From Nematostella vectensis (taxonomy: Eukaryota; Cnidaria; Anthozoa; Actiniaria; Edwardsiidae), in assembly GCF_932526225.1 (NCBI RefSeq), contig NC_064040.1:15248494-15312493 (forward strand): 64,000 nucleotides of DNA. The letters run 5' to 3'. This document shows positions 36,801 through 48,800 of the stretch, piece after piece. Below the pieces are notes generated by a model that was not told the origin of the DNA, did no database searches, and worked only from the letters and a program-made list of their open reading frames with translations. The position numbers and the translations under genes were made by a program. Each line of letters begins with the position of its first letter. The stretch's first letter is position 1.

Positions 36801-39800
36801 ATCACTCGCAGTTCTCATACAGTAAATAAGATGCGGAGGGGTTTTTCTGAAGTTGAATAGCGGTGTTAATTCGAGGGTGAGTAGATATTTGTTAAAGGGA
36901 GAGGTGGGTATTTATCTTTGGAAATCAAGAAGCCACCTAGCCAATGATTTATTATTAGTGATTTAAATAAATCATTTCGTTTGTTCTGTCAGATGTCAGC
37001 ACGAGGTACATCGTATCGCTTGCTCCTCCCAAAGCTTTGCGAAAACCCTACAGGTGCGAGTATACTTATTTTATTTTATTTTATTCTGATGATAATGCCC
37101 TTTGTAATATGCATTTCACATCACAAACTCACAATCGTTTCTCAATAAAATTGTGCAGTACGGCTGTTGCAAACTGGAAAAAACTTAAAGAATACTTTAT
37201 CATACCAAAACTAAAACTCTATGATCACTTCATCTCCTGACGGTTTTGTACTATGGGGATGTTTTGCGGCAATGATATTCCTATTATACCCGTTTATTGG
37301 AAGCATTGATAAAAAGTATTTTGTACGCCTCTGTGAGACAGAGTACTGTTGTTGCGCTAAATTGGCAACTAATCTGTTTCACAGAGACGTAAACATACTT
37401 GATCAACCTTGTGTTGATTAATAGCTTGTCTACACCACGCCTTCGCAGACCACCTATTTTCTACAGCTTGTCTTTAGTCTTTCTTGTTATACCATATTGT
37501 AAATATTGATTAATAATTTTCTTTTTTCAGTGTTGCGTTGTATCAACGCGTTGAAGTGTCTACTTCCAGCTTCAGCAGCCTCACAGTTAGTGCTGGGATT
37601 CTACTGCATTGCGCACCACAACTCAGACCGCCTGCTTTGGGAGATTCCTGACGAAAGCGGGTCTGGAGTAGAGCGTTTTGTCTCATGCTTGCAACGCATG
37701 CTGGGTTACAGAGAGACGCCTTTTGAGGATCCGGATGAGCAGGTAAACGAGAGCTGATATCCTGAATGAACAGGTAAATGTTTTCTGATGTCCCGGATAA
37801 ACAGGTAAATGTTTCTGGTGTCCCAGATGAGGAGGTAAATGTTTCCTAATGTCCCGGACGAACAAGTTAATGTCTTCTGATGCCCCGGATGAACATGTGA
37901 ATGTTTTCTTATGTGCCCGGATGAACAGGTAAAGGTTTCCTGATGTCCCGGATGAACAGGTAAATGTTTCCTGATGTCCCGGATGAGCAGGTAAATGTTT
38001 CTGATGTCCCGGATGTGGAGGTAAATGTTTCCTGATGTCCCGAACGAACAAGTTAATGTCTTCTGATGCCCCGGATGAACATGTGAATGTTTTCTTATGT
38101 GCCTGGAAGAACAGGTAAATGTTTCCTGATGTCCCAGATGAACAGGTAAATGTTTCAATAAGAGTACAAGTAGAAACGTAGCCGTGAAATGAATGCAAGT
38201 TATGATTAAGTAGTTCTTTAGATCCCAGACAAAGATATAGCTTTAAGAAAATATTTATTGGTTTCTTCCCATCTAGTTGAGATAATTTCTTTCTAATGCT
38301 GATATGGGTTAATGCTGAGTGATCTTTTCTTCTAAAGAAATGCCTTTTTAGCTCCTGGGTGTACCATTGAGCGCATGTTACAGAGTGTTGAAGAGATAAA
38401 TTCGATCGCAATTTGAATAAACCTGTTTATGGTTGGTCTTCCAGATGAAATCAGACTCACCCGCCGCCAAGAAATCCAGGACAGACCAGGAACTTGAAGG
38501 CGATGCAGTGAGTTGTTTTTTCTCTAGTTCCCTCCCTACTCACATAGTTCCCAAAAACCTAATATAGGAAACCTGGAAAAAAGTAACCCATTATCCTGTT
38601 AGAAAAAGTCTGTAAATTTGACTTGCCCAAAAGATCAATTAGTCATTTTCAGACTAGAATTCAGAAAAACCTGGAAAGCTATTTTCACATTCCCTGGTTC
38701 AGAACAAAAAACAGGGAATTTTTCTACCCAAACGATCGATTCACAATGAGAACTCACGCCTTCAAGACGGTCGCGTCAAGTTATAATTACCATGAAATTA
38801 AGAAAAAAAGTATAGCGAATGGATTCAATGGGAAAAACAATTGATTTTTCTTTCATGAAGTAGTCGGAACCGTGTGCAACAACATCCATTTGTTATAACA
38901 TCAATTGCTCTGCTAATAGGCCTGGGAATGGCTGTTGAGCAGTGACTACCACCAACACATGCAGAGCGACATGCGAGGACAATTCCAATCAATCCAAACT
39001 TCAGCCTCCACACTAAGCCAGTCGACCAGGTATTAAAAACAATCTGTCAGCAGGGAATTAACAATGTGAGATAGCACCCATTTGTATTGGTTGATTTGGT
39101 AGAACTATTTCCGGTAATCATTTACGTTTGGAAAATGGAGTTTAAAACTTTGCGTTTTGTTTTTAGCGGTCTTATGGGTTGACTTTTTGTTTGGAGAATG
39201 TTCAAACCTGGCATTACCTTACAGCTGTACCTTTGAGATACAACTTTATACTCTTTACTTTATAATTAGGTAAAGATAATAGTTTTATAACCAATTTTCG
39301 GTGAAAAGTGAAAAGCTTTACCAATGAAGAATAAATAAAGTTCTGTACGTTCCTACCCCCTTGTGTATGACTGAGAATTGATATATATAAAACGGAGCAT
39401 AGAGCATCTTTCTATGCTACTGTTGTCTAGTTTTTGGGTCATATCTCCGTGATGTCAAAGTCTCAATGATCTGGCCTTACCGTGTCCTGATGTTTCCGTG
39501 GTATAAGAAGTCTTTAATGAATGTCTCTGTGTCTTTTCGTAGATTAGAACACACGGATGCCTTGCTGAATCACCTGCCGTCGGTTTTGTTCACTCTTCAT
39601 CTAGTTTACGAGGTATATGAATAAGACTACATACTCTTGTATAAGCGTACTCGTAGATCTCACGGAGACTGTTTGTATCAATGCCCTGAACAGAACACAG
39701 AAATGAGTAACTATTCTTTGTAAACATTGTATTTGCACATTTGTTCCAATAGGATTTAAAGCTTGACATATTTTCGAGGAAAGATCAGCAAGTGCTGTGC

Positions 39801-42800
39801 CACTTCCTCTGCAAGCTTTCAAGGTAAAAGATTGCTCCTCTCGATCTTTAGAACACCGTTATACTGTTACAGCTTTAAGGATTAGCTCCAATCTTAGCTG
39901 GCCTGGCGTTCGTGAAAATAAGAGTCCCGAGCGCCATGCTTAAAGTTTCTCATTATATGAAAAGGCAGAAGTTTGATTTATTTTTCGGTATCAAAATTCC
40001 CCAAACTTTGTTATTTAAACAATTTGGTGTAAACATCACAACTCGTTTTCCTGTTTAACACGCGCAAATATAGGCCGATTTTACGGTTCGACTTCCTTTT
40101 TCTGTTCTGAGTTTTGTTTGTGTTCAGGGATCTAGGCTGGGAGCGGTACACGTATCACTATTATCGTGATTATCCGGTTCTCGTACAGAGCCCTTATACT
40201 GAGCCGACGGGGCAGCTGAAAGGTATGATATCTTGTAACTCTTGACTAAGGTGCTAGAACTTGCCTCTCATCTTATCCTGTACCTCTTGACTAAGGTGCT
40301 AGAACTTGCCCATCATCTTATCCTGTACCTCTTGACTAAGGTGCTAGAACTTGCTGTTTTCTTCTGTTGCTGTTTCCTGGGTTACTATCATCCTATCATC
40401 CGGTAAAGGGTGCCGGCTAGCCAATCAAACGTTGCAAACACGAGAAGTGAGAAGTCACTAGTGCTGGCTACAGGAAGTTCAACTTTTCATCCTTTGCGAA
40501 GTATTGCCCCAACCAAATAAACATTAAGGTGCTAGAACTTGCCACTTATCTTATCCTGTACCTCTTGACTAAGGTGCTAGAACTTGCCACTCATCTTATC
40601 CTGTAACTCTTGACTAAGGTGCTAGAACTTTTCACTTATCTTATCCTGTAAATCTTGACTAAGGTGCTAGAACTTGCCACTCATCTTGTAACTCTTGACT
40701 AAGGTACTAGAACTTGCCACTGATCCTGTACCTCTTGACTAAGGTGCTAGAACTTGCCTCTCATCCTGTACCTCTTGACTAAGGTGCTAGAACTTGCCAC
40801 TCATCCTGTAACTCTTGACTAAGGTGCTAGAACTTGCCACTCATCCTGTAACTCTTGACTAAGGTGCTAGAACTTGCCACTCATCCTGTAACTCTTGACT
40901 AAGGTGCTAGAACTTGCCACTCGTCCTGTAACTCTTGACTAAGGTGCTAGAACTTGCCACTCATCCTGTAACTCTCGACTAAGGTGCTAGAACTTGCCAC
41001 TCATCCTGTAACTCTTGACTAAGGTGCTAGAACTTGCCACTCATCTTGTAACTCTTGACTAAAGTACTAGAACTTGCCACTCATCTTGTAACTCTTGACT
41101 AAGGTACTAGAACTTGCCACTCATCCTGTACCTCTTGACTAAGGTGCTAGAACTTGCCTCTCATCCTGTACCTCTTGACTAAGGTGCTAGAACTTGACAC
41201 TTATCCTGTAACTCTTGACTAAGGTGCTAGAACTTGCCACTCATCCTGTAACTCTTGACTAAGGTGCTAGAACTTGCCACTCATCCTGTACCTCTTGACT
41301 AAGGTGCTAGAACTTGCCACTCATCCTGTAACTCTTGACTAAGGTGCTAGAACTTGCCACTCATCCTGTAACTCTTGACTAAGGTGCTAGAACTTGCCAC
41401 TCATCCTGTAACTCTTGACTAAGGTGCTAGAACTTGCCACTCATCCTGTAACTCTTGACTAAGGTGCTAGAACTTGCCACTCATCCTGTAACTCTTGACT
41501 AAGGTGCTAGAACTTGACACTCATCCTGTAACTCTTGACTAAGGTGCTAGAACTTGCCACTCATCCTGTAACTCTTGACTAAGGTGCTAGAACTTGCCAC
41601 TCATCCTGTACCTCTTGACTAAGGTGCTAGAACTTGCCACTCATCCTGTAACTCTTGACTAAGGTGCTAGAACTTGCCACTCATCCTGTAACTCTTGACT
41701 AAGGTGCTAGAACTTGCCACTCATCCTGTAACTCTTGACTAAGGTGCTAGAACTTGCCACTCATCCTGTAACTCTTGACTAAGGTGCTAGAACTTGCCAC
41801 TCATCCTGTAACTCTTGACTAAGGTGCTAGAACTTGACACTCATCCTGTAACTCTTGACTAAGGTGCTAGAACTTGCCACTCATCCTGTAACTCTTGACT
41901 AAGGTGCTAGAACTTGCCACTCATCCTGTACCTCTTAACTAAGGTGCTAGAACTTGCCTCTCATCTTATCCTGTACCTCTTGACTAAGGTGCTAGAACTT
42001 GCCACTCATCCTGTAACTCTTGACTAAGGTGCTAGAACTTGCCACTCATCCTGTAACTCTTGACTAAGGTGCTAGAACTTGCCACTCATCCTGTAACTCT
42101 TGACTAAGGTGCTAGAACTTGACACTCATCCTGTAACTCTTGACTAAGGTGCTAGAACTTGCCACTCATCCTGTAACTCTTGACTAAGGTGCTAGAACTT
42201 GCCACTCATCCTGTAACTCTTGACTAAGGTGCTAGAACTTGCCACTCATCTTGTAACTCTTGACTAAGGTGCTAGAACTTGCCACTCATCTTGTAACTCT
42301 TGACCAAGGTGCTAGAACTTGCCATTTATCTTATCCTGTAACTCTTGACTAAGGTGCTAGAACTTGCCACTCATCCTGTAACTTTTGACTAAGGTGCTAG
42401 AACTTGCCACTCATCTCCTGTTGTTGTTTCCTGGGTTACTATCATCCTATCATCCGGTAAAGGGTGCCGGCTAGCCAATCAAACGTTGCAAACACGAGAA
42501 GTGAGGAGTCGCTAGTGCTGGCTACAGGAAGTTCAACTTTTCATCCTTTGCGAAGTATTGCCCCAACCAAATAAACATTAACGGATCTGTTTATTCACAC
42601 AGACATAAAGTTGAAGCCTGCTAGCCTTACCGTAGAGTTAATAACAAATACATCTGGTTGCAGATGCGTTCTATTTTCACCCAGTTTATTTCACGTTATT
42701 ATGCAATCCGTGGTCTAAGGTACAGTGCTACTATTTGGCACGGTGTTAAGGGTGGCCGCCTAATAGAGGTACCATTGTAGTTTAAAAATAGGATCTTGTT

Positions 42801-45800
42801 TTTTTTATCCCAGATCGTTTAAAAGCGTTGAAAGTCCCCGATTTTGTGACTACAGAACCGCCTAGTATCCACAATTGGCTGGTTGCTTGTCTTCGAGGAG
42901 ATATGGTTAGTTTCCATAGTTTATTGTATATCAGTTTTGGTAAGTCTTCCATTTACTCAATACTTTTTAGGTGTTCCACAGCGGTTCAAACCTGGTACAT
43001 GCAAGCTCTATACGTTCTCCCCAACTTCGCTTTTTTTTTTTAGATCTTTACAAATAATCCTTGCATGTCAAATATGTGGGAAAGGCTTTCGGTTTGGTTT
43101 CGCAATGTACCAGTATAGACAGCCCTGTATACTTTCTCCGTCACTATACTTTCTCCTTCACTATACTTTCTCCTTCACTATACTTTCTCCTTCACTATAC
43201 TTTCTCCTTCACTATACTTTCTCCTTCACTATACTTTCTCATTCACCATACTTTCTCCTTCACTATACTTTCTCCGTCACTATACTTTCTCCTTCACTGT
43301 ACTTTCTCCTTTACTATACTTTCTCCTTCACTATACTTTCTCCGTCACTATACTTTCTCTGTCACTATACTTTCTCCGTCACTATACTTTCTCCTTCACT
43401 ATACTTTCTCCTTCACTGTACTTTCTCCTTCACTATACTTTCTCCTTCACTATACTTTCTCCTTCACTATACTTTCTCCTTCACTATACTTTCTCCTTCA
43501 CTATACTTTCTCCTTCACTATACTTTCTCCGTCACTATCCTTTCTCCTTCACTATACTTTCTCCTTCACTATACTTTCTCCGTCACTATACTTTCTCCTT
43601 CACTATACTTTCTCCTTCACCATACTTTCTCCTTCACCATACTTTCTCCGTCACTATACTTTCTCCTTCACTATACTTTCTCCTTCACTATACTTTCTCC
43701 TTCACTATACTTTCTCCTTCACTATACTTTCTCCGTCACTATACTTTCTCCGTCACTATACTTTCTCCGTCACTATACTTTCTCCGTCACTATACTTTCA
43801 CCGTCACTATACTTTCTCCGTCACTATACTTTCTTCGTCACTATACTTTCTCCGTCACTATACTTTCTCCGTCACTATACTTTCACCGTCACTATACTTT
43901 CTCCGTCACTATACTTTCTCCTTCACTATACTTTCTCCTTCACCATACTTTCTCCTTCACCATACTTTCTCCGTCACTATACTTTATCCGTCACTATACT
44001 TTCTCCTTCACTATACTTTCTCCTTCACTATACTTTCTCCTTCACTATACTTTCTCCTTCACTATACTTTCTCCTTCACTATACTTTCTCCGTCACTATA
44101 CTTTCTCCTTCACTATACTTTCTCCTTCACTATACTTTCTCCTTCACCATACTTTCTCCTTCACTATACTTTCTCCGTCACTATACTTTCTCCTTCACTA
44201 TACTTTCTCCTTCACTATACTTTCTCCTTCACTATACTTTCTCCTTCATTATACTTTCTCCTCGGCACTATACTTTATCCTTCACTATACTTTCTCCTTC
44301 ACTATACTTTCTCCTTCACTATACTTTCTCCTTCACTATACTTTCTCCTTCACTATACTTTCTCCGTCACTATACTTTCTCCGTCACTATACTTTCTCCG
44401 TCACTATACTTTCTCCGTCACTATACTTTCTCCGTCACTATACTTTCTCCTTCACCATACTTTCTCCTTCACTATACTTTCTCCTTCACTATACTTTCTC
44501 CTTCACCATACTTTCTCGTTCACTATACTTTCTCCTTCACTATACTTTCTCCTTCACTATACTTTCTCCGTCACTATACTTTCTCTGTCACTATACTTTC
44601 TCCGTCACTATACTTTCTCCGTCACTATACTTTCTCCTTCACCATACTTTCTCCGTCACTATACTTTCTCCGTCACTATACTTTCTCCGTCACTATACTT
44701 TCTCCGTCACTATACTTTCTCTGTTACTATACTTTCTCCTTCACTATACTTTCTCCTTCACTATACTGTTTCCTTCACTATACTTTCTCCGTCACTATAC
44801 TTTCTCCGTCACTATACTTTCTCCGTCACTATACTTTCTCCGTCACTATACTTTCTCCTTCACTATACTTTCTCCTTCACTATACTTTCTCCGTCACTAT
44901 ACTTTCTCCGTCACTATACTTTCTCCTTTACTATACTTTCTCCTTTACTATACTTTCTCCTTCACTATACTTTCTCCGTCACGATACTTTCTCCTTCACT
45001 ATACTTTCTCCGTCACTATACTTTCTCCTTCACTATACTTTCTCCTTCACTATACTTTCTCCTTCACTATACTTTCTCCGTCACTATACTTTCTCCGTCA
45101 CTATACTTTCTCCGTCACTATACTTTCTCCGTCGCTATACTTTCTCCATCGCTATACTTTCTCTGTCGCTATACTTTCTCCTTCACCATACTTTCTCCTT
45201 CACCATACTTTCTCCTTCACCATACTTTCTCCTTCACTATACTTTCTCCTTCACCATACTTTCTCCGTCACTGCACTTTCTCCGTCACTATACTTTCTCC
45301 TTCACTATACTTTCTCCTTCACTATACTTTCTCCGTCACTATACTTTCTCCTTCACTATACTTTCTCCGTCACTATACTTTCTCCGTCACTATACTTTCT
45401 CCGTCACTATACTTTCTCCGTCACTGTACTTTCTCCGTCACTATACTTTCTTCGTCACTATACTTTCTCCGTCACTATACTTTCTCCTTCACTATACTTT
45501 CTCCTTCACTATACTTTCTCCTTCACTATACTGTTTTCTTCACTATACTTTCTCCGTCACTATACTTTCTCCGTCACTATACTTTCTCCGTCACTATACT
45601 TTCTCCGTCACTATACTTTCTCCGTCACTATACTTTCTCCGTCACTATACTTTCTCCGTCACTATACTTTCTCCTTCACTATACTTTCTCCTTCACTATA
45701 CTTTCTCCGTCACTATACTTTCTCCGTCACTATACTTTCTCCTTTACTATACTTTCTCCTTCACTATACTTTCTCCGTCACTATACTTTCTCTGTCACTA

Positions 45801-48800
45801 TACTTTCTCCGTCACTATACTTTCTCCTTCACTATACTTTCTCCTTCACTGTACTTTCTCCTTCACTATACTTTCTCCTTCACTATATTTTCTCCTTCAC
45901 TATACTTTCTCCTTCACTATACTTTCTCCTTCACTATACTTTCTCCTTCACTATACTTTCTCCGTCACTATCCTTTCTCCGTCACTATCCTTTCTCCTTC
46001 ACTATACTTTCTCCTTCACTATACTTTCTCCTTCACTATACTTTCTCCTTCACCATACTTTCTCCTTCACCATACTTTCTCCTTCACTATACTTTCTCCT
46101 TCACTATACTTTCTCCTTCACTATACTTTCTCCTTCACTATACTTTCTCCTTCACTATACTTTCTCCGTCACTATACTTTCTCCGTCACTATACTTTCTC
46201 CGTCACTATACTTTCACCGTCACTATACTTTCTCCGTCACTATACTTTCTCCGTCACTATACTTTCTCCGTCACTATACTTTCTCCGTCACTATACTTTC
46301 ACCGTCACTATACTTTCTCCGTCACTATACTTTCTCCTTCACTATACTTTCTCCTTCACCATACTTTCTCCTTCACCATACTTTCTCCGTCACCATACTT
46401 TCTCCGTCACCATACTTTCTCCGTCACTATACTTTCTCCTTCACTATACTTTCTCCTTCACTATACTTTCTCCTTCACTATACTTTCTCCTTCACTATAC
46501 TTTCTCCTTCACTATACTTTCTCCGTCACTATACTTTCTCCGTCACTATACTTTCTCCTTCACTATACTTTCTCCTTCACCATACTTTCTCCTTCACTAT
46601 ACTTTCTCCGTCACTATACTTTCTCCGTCACTATACTTTCTCCTTCAATATACTTTCTCCTTCACTATACTTTCTCCTTCACTATACTTTCTCCTTCATT
46701 ATACTTTCTCCTCGGCACTATACTTTATCCTTCACTATACTTTCTCCTTCACTATACTTTCTCCTTCACTATACTTTCTCCTTCACTATACTTTCTCCTT
46801 CACTATACTTTCTCCTTCACTATACTTTCTCCTTCACTATACTTTCTCCTTCACTATACTTTCTCCTTCACTATACTTTCTCCGTCACTATACTTTCTCC
46901 GTCACTATACTTTCTCCGTCACTATACTTTCTCCTTCACCATACTTTCTCCTTCACTATACTTTCTCCTTCACTATACTTTCTCCTTCACCATACTTTCT
47001 CCTTCACTATACTTTCTCCTTCACTATACTTTCTCCTTCACTATACTTTCTCCGTCACTATACTTTCTCTGTCACTATACTTTCTCCGTCACTATACTTT
47101 CTCCGTCACTATACTTTCTCCTTCACCATACTTTCTCCGTCACTATACTTTCTCCGTCACTATACTTTCTCCGTCACTATACTTTCTCCGTCACTATACT
47201 TTCTCCGTCACTATACTTTCTCCGTCACTATACTTTCTCCTTCACTATACTTTCTCCTTCACTATACTTTCTCCGTCACTATACTTTCTCCGTCACTATA
47301 CTTTCTCCGTCACTATACTTTCTCCTTTACTATACTTTCTCCTTTACTATACTTTCTCCTTCACTATACTTTCTCCGTCACGATACTTTCTCCTTCACTA
47401 TACTTTTTCCGTCACTATACTTTCTCCTTCACTATACTTTCTCCTTCACTATACTTTCTCCTTCACTATACTTTCTCCGTCACTATACTTTCTCCGTCAC
47501 TATACTTTCTCCGTCACTATACTTTCTCCGTCGCTATACTTTCTCCATCGCTATACTTTCTCTGTCGCTATACTTTCTCCTTCACCATACTTTCTCCTTC
47601 ACCATACTTTCTCCTTCACCATACTTTCTCCTTCACTATACTTTCTCCTTCACCATACTTTCTCCTTCACTATACTTTCTCCGTCACTGTACTTTCTCCG
47701 TCACTATACTTTCTTCGTCACTTTACTTTCTCCGTCACTATACTTTCTCCTTCACTATACTTTCTCCTTCACTATACTTTCTCCTTCACTATACTGTTTT
47801 CTTCACTATACTTTCTCCGTCACTATACTTTCTCCGTCACTATACTTTCTCCGTCACTATACTTTCTCCGTCACTATACTTTCTCCGTCACTATACTTTC
47901 TCCGTCACTATACTTTCTCCTTCACTATACTTTCTCCTTCACTATACTTTCTCCGTCACTATACTTTCTCCGTCACTATACTTTCTCCGTCACTATACTT
48001 TCTCCGTCACTATACTTTCTCCTTCACTATACTTTCTCCGTCACGATACTTTCTCCGTCACGATACTTTCTCCGTCACTATACTTTCTCCTTTACTATAC
48101 TTTCTCCTTCACTATACTTTCTCCTTCACTATACTTTCTCCTTCACTATACTTTCTCCGTCACTATACTTTCTCCGTCACTATACTTTCTCCGTCGCTAT
48201 ACTTTCTCCGTCGCTATACTTTCTCCGTCGCTATACTTTCTCCGTCACTATACTTTCTCCGTCACTATACTTTCTCCGTCACTATACTTTCTCCGTCACT
48301 ATACTTTCTCCTTCACCATACTTTCTCCTTCACTATACTTTCTCCTTCACTATACTTTCTCCTTTACTATACTTTCTCCTTCACTATACTTTCTCCATCA
48401 CGATACTTTCTCCTTCACTATACTTTCTCCTTCACTATACTTTCTCCATCGCTATACTTTCTCTGTCGCTATACTTTCTCCTTCACCATACTTTCTCCTT
48501 CACCATACTTTCTCCTTCACTATACTTTCTCCTTCACTATACTTTCTCCTTCACCATACTTTCTCCGTCACTGTACTTTCTCCGTCACTATACTTTCTCC
48601 TTCACCATACTTTCTCCTTCACTATACTTTCTCCTTCACTATACTTTCTCCGTCACTATACTTTCTCCGTCACTATACTTTCTCCGTCACTATACTTTCT
48701 CCGTCGCTATACTTTCTCCATCGCTATACTTTCTCTGTCGCTATACTTTCTCCTTCACCATACTTTCTCCTTCACCATACTTTCTCCTTCACTATACTTT

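Noticed and set aside
37683-38411. Minus-strand ORF of 242 aa (repeated HLPVHPGHQ-like peptide)
   Set aside because: It is the antisense reading of the exon 17 donor array and part of exon 17.
42828-43043. Continuous frame past exon 23 reading CSTAVQTWYMQALYVL
   Set aside because: It faintly resembles the next APC1 helix, but taking it requires ignoring two good donors (42906 and 42940) or a 31-nt intron; the post-array exon fits the family and the downstream phase better.
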